Numbered from the stretch's first letter, positions 54,254 through 63,930 are shown. The stretch is DNA of 64,000 nt from Rhizobium sp. L1K21 (GCF_024055895.1 NZ_JAMXLE010000002.1:434001-498000); one strand, 5' to 3'. The notes: generated by a model from the letters alone, not told the origin. Program-made: numbers and translations.

Positions 54254-54264
54254 GCCCACCTGCC

Positions 54265-55479
54265 CTATTCCATCATCAGAATATGATTTCGCACAACGGG
54301 ATAAATCTCGTTGTTCCAGTGGCGACCGTTGAACACGCCATAATGGCCGACATTGGCCTGCAAATGATGGCGCTTGAGGTGCGGGCGCAGTGAATTGCAG
54401 AGATCATGTGCGGCAGCAGTCTGGCCGAGCGCGCAGATATCGTCGCGCCCGCCCTCGACCGTCAACAAAGCCGTCTTTCGGATCGCACCGGGATTGACCG
54501 GTTTGCCTTTGTAATGAAATTCGCCAATGGTCAGTTCGGCTTTCTGGAAAATTCGGTCGATCGTTTCGATATAGAATTCTTCACTGAGATCCAGAACCGC
54601 GAAATATTCGTCATAGAAGGTCTTGATCTTTTCCGCTGCCTCCGTCTCACCTTTTGCAAGGTGATCGTAAAGCTTGCGGTGGGCTGTGCGATGCCGATCC
54701 ATGTTCATCGACATGAAAGCGATCAGCTGCAGAAAACCCGGATAGACCCTGCGGCCGCCACCGGGATAGCGGTGCGGCACGGTTGAAATCATGGAGTTTT
54801 CAAACCACTCGAGCGACTTCTTCACCGCCAGTTCGTTGACCTCTGTGGGGCTCTCGCGCGGGTCGATCGGCCCCGCCATCAGGGTCATTGTTTTCGGCGT
54901 TGCCGGGTGGTTTTCCTCAGACATGACCGCAACGGCCGCCAGCGCCTGCACGCAGGGCTGACAGACCGCCAGAATATGTGCGCCTGGCCCTATCTTTTCG
55001 AGAAACCGGATCAGATAAGTGATATAGTCTTCGACACCGAACCTCCCCTCGCTCAGGGGAACCTCCCTCGCATTTGTCCAGTCGGTTATATAAACGTCAT
55101 GGTCCTGCAGCATCGTCCTCACCGTGCCGGCGAGCAACGTGGAAAAGTGGCCAGAAAGCGGTGCCACCACCAAAACCTTCGGCTGTCGGGCGTCAATGTC
55201 CTTCTTGAAGTGCAAAAGCCTGCCAAAGGGCAATTCCATCACGACATCTTCGCGAACGGAGACTATCTGATTGCCCGTTTTCACTTCCGAAATGCCGAAA
55301 TCCGGACGATCATGCGAAAGCTCGAAGCGTGAGACCATTTCCATGGCCGCCAGCAGCTTGTTGCCTGCCTCACGGCTCACCGGATCGAACCCCCAGTTGC
55401 CGACCCGCATCCAGAAACGCGCCATCTCCCGGAACGGTCCGATGAGATCGTCTTGCAACTGATAGGCCTGATAGAGCAT
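54265..55479 (-). CDS. phaZ: intracellular polyhydroxyalkanoate (PHB) depolymerase
   Basis: Degrades stored PHB granules. The 404-residue protein matches intracellular PhaZ: LYQAYQLQDDLIGPFREMARFW, LVVAPLSGHFSTLLAGTVRTM, DVYITDWTNAREVPL and the nucleophile motif LAVCQPCVQALAAV, in which a cysteine replaces the lipase-box serine, as in Cupriavidus PhaZa1. ALLTVEGGRDDICALGQTAAAH holds the aspartate and NVGHYGVFNGRHW the histidine. The ATG at 55479 has GGAG upstream. The gene overlaps the GST upstream region on the other strand. Confidence 0.93.
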   Translation of the reverse strand: MLYQAYQLQDDLIGPFREMARFWMRVGNWGFDPVSREAGNKLLAAMEMVSRFELSHDRPDFGISEVKTGNQIVSVREDVVMELPFGRLLHFKKDIDARQPKVLVVAPLSGHFSTLLAGTVRTMLQDHDVYITDWTNAREVPLSEGRFGVEDYITYLIRFLEKIGPGAHILAVCQPCVQALAAVAVMSEENHPATPKTMTLMAGPIDPRESPTEVNELAVKKSLEWFENSMISTVPHRYPGGGRRVYPGFLQLIAFMSMNMDRHRTAHRKLYDHLAKGETEAAEKIKTFYDEYFAVLDLSEEFYIETIDRIFQKAELTIGEFHYKGKPVNPGAIRKTALLTVEGGRDDICALGQTAAAHDLCNSLRPHLKRHHLQANVGHYGVFNGRHWNNEIYPVVRNHILMME

Positions 55480-55581
55480 TGGCAACTCCGATGACTTCTT
55501 GTGCGCTGCAAAAAAGTAGTGCATTTTTGCAAGGCTTGCCAGTGGATAAATTTCCGCTTGCGAAAATGGGAGCGCGGGCCA

Positions 55582-56235
55582 ATGACTTCAGCAAAGCTGA
55601 CAATCTCATCAAAGAACTATTCCTCATGGTCGCTGCGCGGCTGGCTCTTGTGTAAAATGGCCGGACTGGAATTCGACGAGGTGATTGCACCTCCGGATGA
55701 GAAGAACCGCCAGGAACTCCTCCTGCTCTCGCCGTCGGTCCTCGTTCCGCGCCTTACAGATGGCGACGTCGATGTGTGGGATACGCTGGCGATTGCGGAA
55801 TATATGCACGAACGGTTTCCCGATGCGGGTCTCTTTCCGGCAGATATGGCCCAGCGGGCGCATTGCCGGGCCATATGCGGCGAGATGCATTCGGGCTTCC
55901 AGAACATGCGCTCGGCCATGCCGATGAACATCCGCACAACCTACGACACGTTCAAGATTTTCACCGGCGCGCGACCGGACGTGGAACGCGTCAAGGAAAT
56001 CTGGACCGAATGTCTGGACGCCTATGGCGGACCATGGTTGTTTGGTGCGAAGCCGACCGCAGCAGATGCCATGTTTGCACCCGTCTGCTCACGATTTCGC
56101 ACGTATGCTGTCGAACTCGAACCCAAGCTTCAGGCCTATTGCGACATGGTTTTCGACTGGCCACTCATGAAGCAGTGGATCGCAGGCGCAGAAGCAGAGC
56201 CCGCCGAAATCGTGGAGCTCGAAGTGGAGTTCTGA
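55582..56235 (+). CDS. glutathione S-transferase family protein
   Basis: A 217-residue GST. The thioredoxin-like domain contains LTISSKNYSSWSLRGWLLCKMAGLEF in pieces, SVLVPRLTDGDVDVWDTLAIAEYM, and the C-terminal helical domain follows from about residue 85. The SSKNYSSWSLR start resembles the YfcF/ligE-like group. It is divergent from the PHB depolymerase, with 102 bp between starts. Substrate unknown. GGAG stands 10 bases before the ATG at 55582. Confidence 0.85.
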   Translation: MTSAKLTISSKNYSSWSLRGWLLCKMAGLEFDEVIAPPDEKNRQELLLLSPSVLVPRLTDGDVDVWDTLAIAEYMHERFPDAGLFPADMAQRAHCRAICGEMHSGFQNMRSAMPMNIRTTYDTFKIFTGARPDVERVKEIWTECLDAYGGPWLFGAKPTAADAMFAPVCSRFRTYAVELEPKLQAYCDMVFDWPLMKQWIAGAEAEPAEIVELEVEF

Positions 56236-56361
56236 GGTCGAAACACTCCGACTACACATGAAGCGACCAATTGAAGCAGAGGCCTGCTTTATACTTCCAT
56301 CGGCGGTTCATGCGCACTATTTGGCTTCTATCAAGATTGCTGGAGAGCACAGGATAGAGCC

Positions 56362-56586
56362 ATGCAGAGTGTGTTTTACAATATCCCGATTTTCGGGTGG
56401 GCCCTGAAAGAAGCCGTACAGGGCCCAGCAGCGACGAAGGCCCTCTTCATCGTCAACATGGTGCTGATCTGGCTTCTCGCCATTGTGAAATTCGGCTATC
56501 CGGCCATCATCATTCCGGCACTGGCGTTTGTGCCGACCATGTTTGTCATTCTGATTGCGCTCACGTGGCCTGGAAACAAGGCCTGA
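56362..56586 (+). CDS. small inner-membrane protein
   Basis: A 74-residue hydrophobic protein with two predicted helices (ATKALFIVNMVLIWLLAIVKFG and IIIPALAFVPTMFVILIAL). Function unknown; similar short proteins occur in Rhizobiales. GGAGAG lies 15-20 bases upstream of the ATG. It ends at 56586, exactly where the convergent kinase gene ends on the other strand. Confidence 0.65.
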   Translation: MQSVFYNIPIFGWALKEAVQGPAATKALFIVNMVLIWLLAIVKFGYPAIIIPALAFVPTMFVILIALTWPGNKA

Positions 56587-57513
56587 TTAGAGCCCGATTT
56601 CAGCAGCCCAAGGCGGGTTGGCGCCGGCGCGGGAAACCGTTACGGCAGCGGCCTTAGCGCCAAGAGAAAGCGCTTCGCGCACGGCGACCTGGCTGAGTGT
56701 GGCGACCTGTTTCTTGGTCAGCAGGTTCTGCAGTTTCAACGACGCCAGAATGCCCGCGTCAAACGTATCGCCAGCACCCACCGTATCCACAACCTCTGTC
56801 TTTACACCGGGAACGGAAACGACAAAATCCTTGGTGTAGCCATCGGCACCATCTGCCCCCTTGGTGATGACAACCAGTTTTGCGCCTGCATTGAGCCAAT
56901 AGGCGGCGAGCGTTGCCTGATCACCGTGCATGCCGAACCAGGCAAGGTCTTCGTCGGAAAACTTCACGATGTCGGACTGCGCTGCCATGCGCCGTATACG
57001 CGCCATGTGCGCGTCCTTGTCCTTGATGAAGCCTGGGCGGATGTTGGGATCGAGGGAAATCACGCGTTTTGCGCTCTCGCGCCGCAAGAGCGTTTCGTAT
57101 GTATCGCCGCACGGGTCTGGAATGAGGCTGATTGCGCCGAAATGCATGGCCTCGCAATCGTCGCCCAGTATCGGCATGTCATCCCGCGTGATCATGCGGC
57201 CGGCAGTGTTCTCGTCATAAAAGGCGTAGGAGGCAGACCCATCGACCAGCTTCACAAAGGCGAGCGTCGTAGGGCGGGACGAGACGGCGCAATGCGCATA
57301 ATCCACATGGGCGGCGTCCAGCGAAGCCCGCAGAATGTCGCCCATCATGTCGTCGGAAAGTCCGGTGAAAAACCCTGTGTCGACGCCAAGCCGTCCGAGC
57401 GCAATTGCCGTATTGAAGACTGCGCCGCCGGCATAGGGGGCGTAACCTTCCTCGCCGAGCGTGGTGTCACGCGGCAGCATGTCGATCAGGGCTTCTCCAC
57501 AGCAAAGGATCAT
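56587..57513 (-). CDS. PfkB-family carbohydrate kinase, fructokinase-like
   Basis: A 308-residue ribokinase-fold sugar kinase. It starts with LCCGEALIDMLPRD, has the first PfkB signature region AGGAVFNTAIALGRLGVDTGFFTGLSDD, and the second one VVDTVGAGDTFDAGILASL with the catalytic aspartate and anion hole. The pattern is closest to fructokinases. It would feed fructose-6-phosphate to glycolysis next to pgi. A TTGAA-N5-TTCAA palindrome 15 bp before its start suggests LacI-family control. Confidence 0.88.
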   Translation of the reverse strand: MILCCGEALIDMLPRDTTLGEEGYAPYAGGAVFNTAIALGRLGVDTGFFTGLSDDMMGDILRASLDAAHVDYAHCAVSSRPTTLAFVKLVDGSASYAFYDENTAGRMITRDDMPILGDDCEAMHFGAISLIPDPCGDTYETLLRRESAKRVISLDPNIRPGFIKDKDAHMARIRRMAAQSDIVKFSDEDLAWFGMHGDQATLAAYWLNAGAKLVVITKGADGADGYTKDFVVSVPGVKTEVVDTVGAGDTFDAGILASLKLQNLLTKKQVATLSQVAVREALSLGAKAAAVTVSRAGANPPWAAEIGL

Positions 57514-57527
57514 TGAACCGTCCTCGT

Positions 57528-57542
57528 TTGAATTCGTTTCAA
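57528..57542. promoter_or_regulatory. putative LacI-type operator upstream of the fructokinase-like gene
   Basis: TTGAATTCGTTTCAA, a 15-bp site with perfect TTGAA/TTCAA arms, lies 15 bp upstream of the kinase start. It resembles sugar-repressor operators, but no LacI gene is in the window. Confidence 0.4.
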
Positions 57543-57592
57543 TCGATTTAAATCATCACAAGTCAAATTGCCAGCGATTTGCGTGCGCAAAT

Positions 57593-58291
57593 TCACGCCG
57601 TCGGCAGTTCCGAAACACCGCCATGCGCTGCCGACCAATCGAGGGGCGCATTGAGGAAGCTTTCGACAGAATTCAGCGTCTTTTCGTCGAAGAGCGACTT
57701 CTCACGGGCCACAGTCAGGACATTCTGCCAGGTGGCAATATGGTGAAGCGCGACCTTGCCATTATCAAAGCGTTCTGCGGCTTCCTTGAAGATACCATAG
57801 TAAAAGAGCGCCATTCCGTGGTCGACCGTGCCACCTGCATTGCGGACCGCATCAATGAAGGTAAACATCGATCCGCCTGCCGTTGTCAGGTCTTCGATGA
57901 CCAGCACACGTGCGCCTTCCGGCATATCGCCCTCGATCTGCGCTGCCCGCCCGTGGCCTTTCGGCTTCTTGCGAACGTAGATCATTGGCAGCCCGAGACG
58001 TTCAGCCAGGAAGGCGGCAAATGGGATGCCGGCAGTTTCGCCCCCGGCGACGCAATCGAACTGTTCGAACCCGACTTCCGAGAGCAGCGTTGATGCGGCA
58101 AAATCCATGATTGTTGAGCGAATGCGCGGGTAAGAAATCAGCTTGCGGCAGTCGATATAGACAGGGCTCTTCATGCCGGAGGCAAGCGTATAGGGTTCTT
58201 CGGGACGGAAATGCACCGCCTTGATCTCCCAGAGCATCTTCGCCATGGTTTCGGCCATAACCGGCTTTGCGGGAAATGAATACTGAAACAT
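57593..58291 (-). CDS. pyrE: orotate phosphoribosyltransferase
   Basis: Forms OMP from orotate and PRPP in pyrimidine synthesis. The 232-residue protein has the PRPP-binding motif [18 protein letters not shown], the lysine loop [17 protein letters not shown], and [26 protein letters not shown] precedes the ATG at 58291; the longer frame to 58384 overlaps pyrC and is unlikely. It lies 55 bp downstream of pyrC on the same strand. Confidence 0.95.
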   Translation of the reverse strand: MFQYSFPAKPVMAETMAKMLWEIKAVHFRPEEPYTLASGMKSPVYIDCRKLISYPRIRSTIMDFAASTLLSEVGFEQFDCVAGGETAGIPFAAFLAERLGLPMIYVRKKPKGHGRAAQIEGDMPEGARVLVIEDLTTAGGSMFTFIDAVRNAGGTVDHGMALFYYGIFKEAAERFDNGKVALHHIATWQNVLTVAREKSLFDEKTLNSVESFLNAPLDWSAAHGGVSELPTA

Positions 58292-58346
58292 TCTGCTCTC
58301 CTGATCGATCAATTTTATGCACTGGAAATGCGAACTGCTGCAAAGC

Positions 58347-59384
58347 CTATTCCACCCGCCAAAAGAGCGGGAACATGGGATCAAACACAGTCACCGGGCC
58401 AGCACCTGTTTCGATCTTTTCCGGGTAGGAGACCGGTTGCGCTTCCTTTGACAGCGTTACCGTTTCTTCGTTGACCGGCAAACCGTACCAGGCAGGGCCA
58501 TTGAGCGAAACAAAGGCTTCGAGCTTATCCAGAGCGCCCTTGTCTTCGAAAACATGGGCCAGGCAGCTCATGGTGTTGGTCGCGGTAAAGCAACCGGCAC
58601 AACCACAGCCGCACTCCTTGGCGGGGTCCGCATGAGGGGCTGAATCGGTTCCCAGAAAGAAACGGGCGTCACCGGATGTTGCCGCTGCCCGCAGCGCGAG
58701 GCGATGTTTTTCGCGTTTGGCGACCGGCAGACAGTAATAGTGTGGCCTGATGCCGCCGACGAGGATAGCATTTCGGTTGATGATGAGGTGATGGGTGGTG
58801 ATCGAACCGGCGAGATTGCGCTCGGCAGCGCGAATGTAGTTTACGCCGTCTTCGGTTGTCACGTGCTCCATCGTGATTTTCAGATCGGGCAGGCGTTTGC
58901 GCAGCGGATCGAGAACCGTTTCGATGAACACGGCCTCACGGTCGAAAATATCAACCTCCGGCGTCGTCACTTCGCCATGCACACAGAGCGGCAGGCCAAT
59001 TTTTGCCATGCGCTCCAGAACCGGCATGACCTTTTCAAGGTCGCGCACGCCGCTGTGCGAGTTTGTCGTGGCGCCCGCCGGATAAAGCTTCACCGCCTTG
59101 ACAAGACCGGATTTATAACCTTTCTCAACATCATCGGGATCGGTTCCCTCGGTCAGGTAGAGCGTCATCAAGGGTTCGAAACGATCATCAGCCGGGAGCG
59201 CTGCCATGATGCGTTCGCGATAGGCTGACGCATCCGCGCTCGTTACCACCGGCGGAACCAGATTGGGCATGATGATGGCACGAGCAAAGTGACGGCTCGT
59301 CTCCGGCAGAATGCCCTTCAGCATATCACCATCACGCAGATGCAAGTGCCAATCGTCAGGCTTGCGGATCGTCAATCGGTTCAT
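58347..59384 (-). CDS. pyrC: dihydroorotase
   Basis: Cyclises carbamoyl-aspartate to dihydroorotate. The 345-residue protein is of the PyrC (class II) type: [16 protein letters not shown] with the HxH zinc ligands, [30 protein letters not shown] with the carbamylated lysine, [14 protein letters not shown] and [27 protein letters not shown] stands before the ATG at 59384. It is transcribed with pyrE. The CGCGCAG cluster is unusual only in its cysteines and is common in this class. Confidence 0.96.
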   Translation of the reverse strand: MNRLTIRKPDDWHLHLRDGDMLKGILPETSRHFARAIIMPNLVPPVVTSADASAYRERIMAALPADDRFEPLMTLYLTEGTDPDDVEKGYKSGLVKAVKLYPAGATTNSHSGVRDLEKVMPVLERMAKIGLPLCVHGEVTTPEVDIFDREAVFIETVLDPLRKRLPDLKITMEHVTTEDGVNYIRAAERNLAGSITTHHLIINRNAILVGGIRPHYYCLPVAKREKHRLALRAAATSGDARFFLGTDSAPHADPAKECGCGCAGCFTATNTMSCLAHVFEDKGALDKLEAFVSLNGPAWYGLPVNEETVTLSKEAQPVSYPEKIETGAGPVTVFDPMFPLFWRVE

Positions 59385-59478
59385 GGGCGGTCTCCGGCAG
59401 AAAGTGGCCGTTCGATAGCATCCCCGGCGTGGGCATGACAATGCCTTTGCGCCGGGCCTTTAGCCGATTGGCCTCGGC

Positions 59479-60537
59479 TCAGGATGCTTCTGCGATGCCC
59501 GCGGATGGAAACTGATCGCGATCCATGATCTTGTAGATGTCGGGAATGGCCTTTTCGAAGGCTTTGACGCAATCGGGATCAAACTGAATACCGGATCGCG
59601 AGCGAATATGCTGGGCTGCACGCTCCAGAGGCCAGGCTTCCTTGAATGGCCGCTCGGTTGTCAGCTTGTCAAACACATCGGCAACCGCGACGATACGCGC
59701 ACCGAGCGGAATGGCGTCTCCCTTGAGCCTGTTGGGCGTGCCTTGCCCATCCCAACGTTCGTTCAGGCACGCGGCGATGTCACCCACCAATGCCAGTACC
59801 GATTTGCTGCTGCCTGCCAGGATATCATGAACGGTGGCGTTCTTTCGCAGGTTCTTGCGGTAAGCGGATTCGGTCATTCTGCCCTGCTTCAGCATGGATG
59901 TATCGGGCGAAGCTGCCCCACCGAAATCGTGCAGAGGCGCTGCTAGCCTGATGTCGTCGCATTCTTCATCTGACAGGCCATAGGCTCTGGCGATTGCTTC
60001 GGCAAAGGCGGCGACGCGCAAATTGTGCGAGGCGGCCGTTGTGTCCTTGAAACCCGCTGAAATCGTCAGCCGGTGAACGATTTCGCGTTCGCGGGCCTTC
60101 AATTCAAGGACGCCTCTATCAATCGCTTCCTGCAACCAATCGAGTTTTTCGGCCAGTTCGCGGCGCGCCTCGGAGAGCGCCAGCACATTCTGCAGCCTGA
60201 CCTTGAACTCCTGTATATCGACCGGCTTTGTAATAAAATCGGTCGCGCCGGCATCGAGAATTGTGATGCGCGTGGCAACATCTGTATCGCCGGTCACGAA
60301 GATCACTGGCACATTGGTATATTTGTCGAAGCGCATCATCTCATCGAGAAATTCCACGCCATTATAGACCGGCATCTGAAAATCGATCACCGCGACATCG
60401 AAATCAAGGTGCGGCATGGCTGCGAGCGCGGCTGCAGGGGAGGCAAACGGTAGAGCCGTGCAACCGATGGCGCTTTCGGTGAATTTCACCAGCAAGTCGA
60501 GACTGGTTTTGTTGTCGTCGAGAACAAGAACTTTCAT
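59479..60537 (-). CDS. response regulator with degenerate HD-GYP output
   Basis: A 352-residue regulator. Receiver domain (1-120): LVLDDNKTSLD, acceptor in AVIDFQMPVYNG (about 52), VTGD and FITKPVD. After a linker comes an HD-GYP-like domain (about 150-345) with HDFGG, VHDILAGSS and LNERWDGQGTPNRLKG, then RIVAVADVFDKLTTERPFKEAW. The canonical HDxGK and HHExxDGxGYP are altered (HDFGG, NERWDGQGTP), so c-di-GMP hydrolysis is doubtful; it may only bind c-di-GMP or partners. It follows the hybrid kinase by 8 bp and is surely its operon partner. Confidence 0.85.
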   Translation of the reverse strand: MKVLVLDDNKTSLDLLVKFTESAIGCTALPFASPAAALAAMPHLDFDVAVIDFQMPVYNGVEFLDEMMRFDKYTNVPVIFVTGDTDVATRITILDAGATDFITKPVDIQEFKVRLQNVLALSEARRELAEKLDWLQEAIDRGVLELKAREREIVHRLTISAGFKDTTAASHNLRVAAFAEAIARAYGLSDEECDDIRLAAPLHDFGGAASPDTSMLKQGRMTESAYRKNLRKNATVHDILAGSSKSVLALVGDIAACLNERWDGQGTPNRLKGDAIPLGARIVAVADVFDKLTTERPFKEAWPLERAAQHIRSRSGIQFDPDCVKAFEKAIPDIYKIMDRDQFPSAGIAEAS

Positions 60538-60545
60538 AAAGCCCC

Positions 60546-62765
60546 CTATGCGGCGAATTCCGCCTTTTCCTGATTGATTGTTTTTTCAAGCCTATCCAGC
60601 TTCGCGGCATTGTCCGCGCGGGATCGCAAGTCTTCCGCTAACTCGGCAATTTCCTTGAAACCAACGTTAGCGGCGGCACCCTTGATCGTGTGCAACGCGT
60701 TATCCGCCGCCTCGCAATTGCCTGACGCCAAAGCGGTTCGCAGGTCAGTGAGAAGCGCAGTGGCGTCATTGAAAAAGGAGTCCAGCAGCTCCTGATAAAT
60801 CTCTTCGCCCAGGGCCTCGACAAGTTCGTCGCGGCGGGCAAAATCCAGGCCACCGTTTGCGACAGCAGCCTGTTCAATCTTGTCGTCTTTCACCGCTGCC
60901 TGATGATTTTTCAAAGGTGTTGCACCGGCACCGATGAGCACCGTCCTCAAACGCATGAGCGAAATGGGCTTTGTCTCAAAACCGCTCATACCCGCTTCGC
61001 GGCAGGCTCGGCGGTCATCGTCAGAGGCATTCGCCGTCATGGCAATAATAGGAACGGTCTGATTTGGCCCGGTTTTGTTGCGGATGGCTCTCGCCGCGCT
61101 GATACCATCCATTTCCGGCATCTGCATATCCATCAGGATGAGGTCGTATTCAGACTGGCTCGCCATTTCCACTGCTTCCAAACCATTGGCAGCGACATCA
61201 GCAGTCTGACCAAGCCGTGCCAGAAAGCGCGTCGCCACCTGCTGGTTCGCCTTGTTGTCTTCTGCAAGCAGGATCCGCAACGGTAACAGGTGGGACATTT
61301 CCACCAGTTGCTTAATTTGCACCTCGTCGTCGCCGGCTTCCGCGATGCCGATCGGGATATCCATCCAGAACGTGCTGCCTTTGCCCAGTTCGCTCCACAC
61401 ACCGATCTGGCCGCCGAGACGTTCGACGATTTCCTTGCAGATGGTCAGGCCGAGGCCGGTACCGCCGAACCTGCGACTGATGCTGGCATCAACCTGTGAG
61501 AAAGGCTTGAAGAGCCGTCTTTGTCCTGCCTCGTCGATGCCGATCCCACTGTCCTTCACCTCAAAATGCAAAACTCTCGTTCCGCCCATACCTGAGCGCT
61601 CCCGCACCGCGAGCGTGATTGTTCCATTTTCGGTGAACTTGATCGCATTGCTCGTGAGGTTAAGAAGAACCTGGCGAATCCGCGTCGGATCGGTTTTCAC
61701 CCATGGCCATTCGAGTTTTTCCGGCAGGTCCAAAACGATCCGGTTGCCGCTTTCCGCAGCGCGGCCGCCCATGATGCTTGACACCGAGTCCAGCAACTGT
61801 TCGACGTTTACAGCGCGTTCCTCCAGTTCCAGGCGTCCATGTTCGATTTTGGCGTAATCGAGAACCTCGTTCAAAACCTCTAAAAGCGCCTCGCCAGAAG
61901 AGCGAATGACCTTGACGTTGTCGCGAACGTGTTTGGGAATGCTGCTGTATTCCATCAACTCTGCCGTTCCGAGGATGGCGTTCAGCGGTGTGCGAATTTC
62001 ATGTCCCATCGTGGCCATGAATTGCGATTTTGCGCGGTTGCCAGCATCAGCGGCCGAATAGGCTTCCGAAATCTGCAGGGTCATGGCTTCGAGGCTCATA
62101 CCGGCTGCGCGCACCGAGGTGAGCTGCCTGCGCAAGGTGGCAATCAAAAGCAGGATAGAGGCCAAGAGGAAGGCGACAAAAACACCGATCAACGTCTGCG
62201 TCGCCTCAAGCTTTTCCTTGCGGTCCGCGCGCGTCGCTGACGAAACACTGTTGGCTGTCAGCAGAAACTGATTGCTGAGTTTTTCGAACTGTTCGAGATT
62301 CTCATGAATCTCGTCAACGAGTATCTCGCTGGTATCCCCTTTTGACAGCCGTATCAGATCCGGCTCGAGCTTTCGGAAGTGATCGAGGAATTCAGACTTC
62401 TTTTGATCAATCAGTGCCTGATCGTCAAAGAAGGACAGGTAGCCGGGCTTGTTGAGAAGATCGATCCGCGAATACAGAATGTCGAGGCGCAATGCGATAT
62501 CTGCTTCCGGGTCGCCATGAAGATCAACGCCATCCACCATTCTGTCGGCCATCTGCTCAATGGTTCTGACTTCGCGGTCAAGCTGAAAGACCGCCCACAT
62601 AGCATTTTCGTGGACGCCGTCACTGAGTTGGTTCTGCTTCGTGGAAAGCTGCAGGTAGAGAAAGGAAATAATGCATAACAGGGCAATGGCAACAACCTGG
62701 AGGGCTGCCGTCCGTTTGCCCGCACGCTGCATCAGCGCGCCCGCTTCGCGGGAAAACTGCGTCAT
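60546..62765 (-). CDS. hybrid sensor histidine kinase with receiver and HPt domains
   Basis: A 739-residue membrane sensor. Two helices (about 23-43 and 192-212) enclose a periplasmic sensing region of about 150 residues. The cytoplasmic part has HisKA with GHEIRTPLNAI (His about 253), HATPase with NLTSNAIKF, DSGIGI and GGTGLGLTI, a receiver with LLAEDNKANQQ and LILMDMQMPEMDG (Asp about 545), and a C-terminal HPt domain with ALHTIKGAAANVG (about 692). This is the BarA/ArcB phosphorelay layout. Its ATG overlaps the stop of the SUOX-fold protein gene, so the two are made together; the periplasmic protein may be its signal partner. Confidence 0.93.
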   Translation of the reverse strand: MTQFSREAGALMQRAGKRTAALQVVAIALLCIISFLYLQLSTKQNQLSDGVHENAMWAVFQLDREVRTIEQMADRMVDGVDLHGDPEADIALRLDILYSRIDLLNKPGYLSFFDDQALIDQKKSEFLDHFRKLEPDLIRLSKGDTSEILVDEIHENLEQFEKLSNQFLLTANSVSSATRADRKEKLEATQTLIGVFVAFLLASILLLIATLRRQLTSVRAAGMSLEAMTLQISEAYSAADAGNRAKSQFMATMGHEIRTPLNAILGTAELMEYSSIPKHVRDNVKVIRSSGEALLEVLNEVLDYAKIEHGRLELEERAVNVEQLLDSVSSIMGGRAAESGNRIVLDLPEKLEWPWVKTDPTRIRQVLLNLTSNAIKFTENGTITLAVRERSGMGGTRVLHFEVKDSGIGIDEAGQRRLFKPFSQVDASISRRFGGTGLGLTICKEIVERLGGQIGVWSELGKGSTFWMDIPIGIAEAGDDEVQIKQLVEMSHLLPLRILLAEDNKANQQVATRFLARLGQTADVAANGLEAVEMASQSEYDLILMDMQMPEMDGISAARAIRNKTGPNQTVPIIAMTANASDDDRRACREAGMSGFETKPISLMRLRTVLIGAGATPLKNHQAAVKDDKIEQAAVANGGLDFARRDELVEALGEEIYQELLDSFFNDATALLTDLRTALASGNCEAADNALHTIKGAAANVGFKEIAELAEDLRSRADNAAKLDRLEKTINQEKAEFAA

Positions 62766-63262
62766 TCAACGACCTCTATTTCCTTGATCTGCCAGACGGA
62801 GCGGGCGAAAATTTTCTCGCTGTAGAGGCTTTTGTCGAGATCAAACGGATAGACCAGGAAAAGAGGCCCCTTGTCGCGTACCGGCATTTCCGACCCGTTC
62901 TTTCGGGTTGCCATGATGACATCCAATTTGCCGTCCTCAAACGGGACATCGGCTGCGTAATCGTTGAGGGCGCGGACAATCAGCTTGTGACCAGATGCGC
63001 CAGCAGCCTCGAGGATGGATCGCAGATAAGGACCGCTGAAGGTGACCTCCCCCTCTGTCCAAGGAGTTTCCATGGTCGCCGAGCGTCCAGCGAGGGCCTC
63101 CAACATTGCGAGGTCGAATTTTGCAGCACCTTCGCTATTGGTATTTTCGACATTGCCCTTCACCGTCAGGATAACCCTGCCGGTGGGCGCCTCCATGGCT
63201 TGGAGCGGTGAGGCAAAGAAGGCAACCCCGCTGAAGAGCAGGGACAGAAAAGCCAGTTTCAT
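62762..63262 (-). CDS. exported SUOX-fold (molybdopterin-oxidoreductase-like) small protein
   Basis: A 166-residue protein with a signal peptide (about 22 residues, ending SPLQA). The mature part carries pieces of the sulfite-oxidase-type molybdopterin fold, such as RVILTVKGNVENTN, FSGPYLRSILEAAGASG, LNDYAADVPFED and FLVYPFDLDK. It has no cysteine in the mature part to ligate molybdenum and is far shorter than a full enzyme, so it is probably a binding or sensing module. GGAGG precedes the ATG. It overlaps the hybrid-kinase gene by ATGA. A role as periplasmic sensor for the kinase is inferred. Confidence 0.75.
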   Translation of the reverse strand: MKLAFLSLLFSGVAFFASPLQAMEAPTGRVILTVKGNVENTNSEGAAKFDLAMLEALAGRSATMETPWTEGEVTFSGPYLRSILEAAGASGHKLIVRALNDYAADVPFEDGKLDVIMATRKNGSEMPVRDKGPLFLVYPFDLDKSLYSEKIFARSVWQIKEIEVVE

Positions 63263-63285
63263 GCGATATTCCTCCAGAGAGACGT

Positions 63286-63678
63286 TTAAATGGCGAGATC
63301 AGCGTCGATCATTTCCTGCGGAACAAGCGCGGCCATCAATGCGGCAAAGCTCAGGGCTTCGACCGGCTTGGTCAGAAACTCCGTAACACCGGCGCTCAGC
63401 GCTTCCTCGCGCAGCGCGCGCGACGTATCCGCCGTCACCATGACAGCCGGCACACTCTGATATCGCGGCAGACGGCGAAGCATGCGGAAGAATTGCAGCC
63501 CCGTCATGCCCGGCAGTTTTTGATCAACGAGGAGGAGAGCGAAATCGTGCAAATGACAAAGCTGGAGCGCCTTTGCGGGCTCGGCTTCGACAACGATTTC
63601 TCCGGCATAGACCTTTTTGACAAGGTGTTTGAGGATGAGGCCGTTGGTCGGGTTGTCCTCAACAATTAGAATGCTCAT
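63286..63678 (-). CDS. single-domain response regulator
   Basis: A 130-residue receiver with intact ILIVEDNPTNG, acceptor LLVDQKLPGMTG, VTAD and FLTKPVE motifs. It has no output domain. It is the first gene of the operon receiver-SUOX-kinase-HD-GYP, 23 bp before the SUOX-fold gene, and is likely a phosphate shuttle or sink for the hybrid kinase. The start is the ATG at 63678; a TTG at 63690 would add four residues. Confidence 0.87.
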   Translation of the reverse strand: MSILIVEDNPTNGLILKHLVKKVYAGEIVVEAEPAKALQLCHLHDFALLLVDQKLPGMTGLQFFRMLRRLPRYQSVPAVMVTADTSRALREEALSAGVTEFLTKPVEALSFAALMAALVPQEMIDADLAI

Positions 63679-63930
63679 GGGGCGACTCAATACCTACCAG
63701 CACACATGCGCTTGCTCACAGTTTCACTCCGGGCGCGACCGGTGAGCGCGGTGGCATCATGCCTGGTTCGTGAAGAACTTTTCTGCGCCCGCTATCATTG
63801 CGATACGAAATCGCTTTTTGCTGCCATAGGCTGAGAGTGAAACGTTAAATTTCTTCTATGCAGCTTCTACTAGAATTGGGGATACGCCCCGCGCGATTGT
63901 CCTTTGAAAGAGCAGCCCACCGGATAGCAA
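63679..63930. promoter_or_regulatory. upstream region of the sensor operon
   Basis: About 250 bp between the receiver start and the terminator at the right edge. It should contain the promoter of the four-gene signalling operon. No specific site was identified. Confidence 0.4.
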
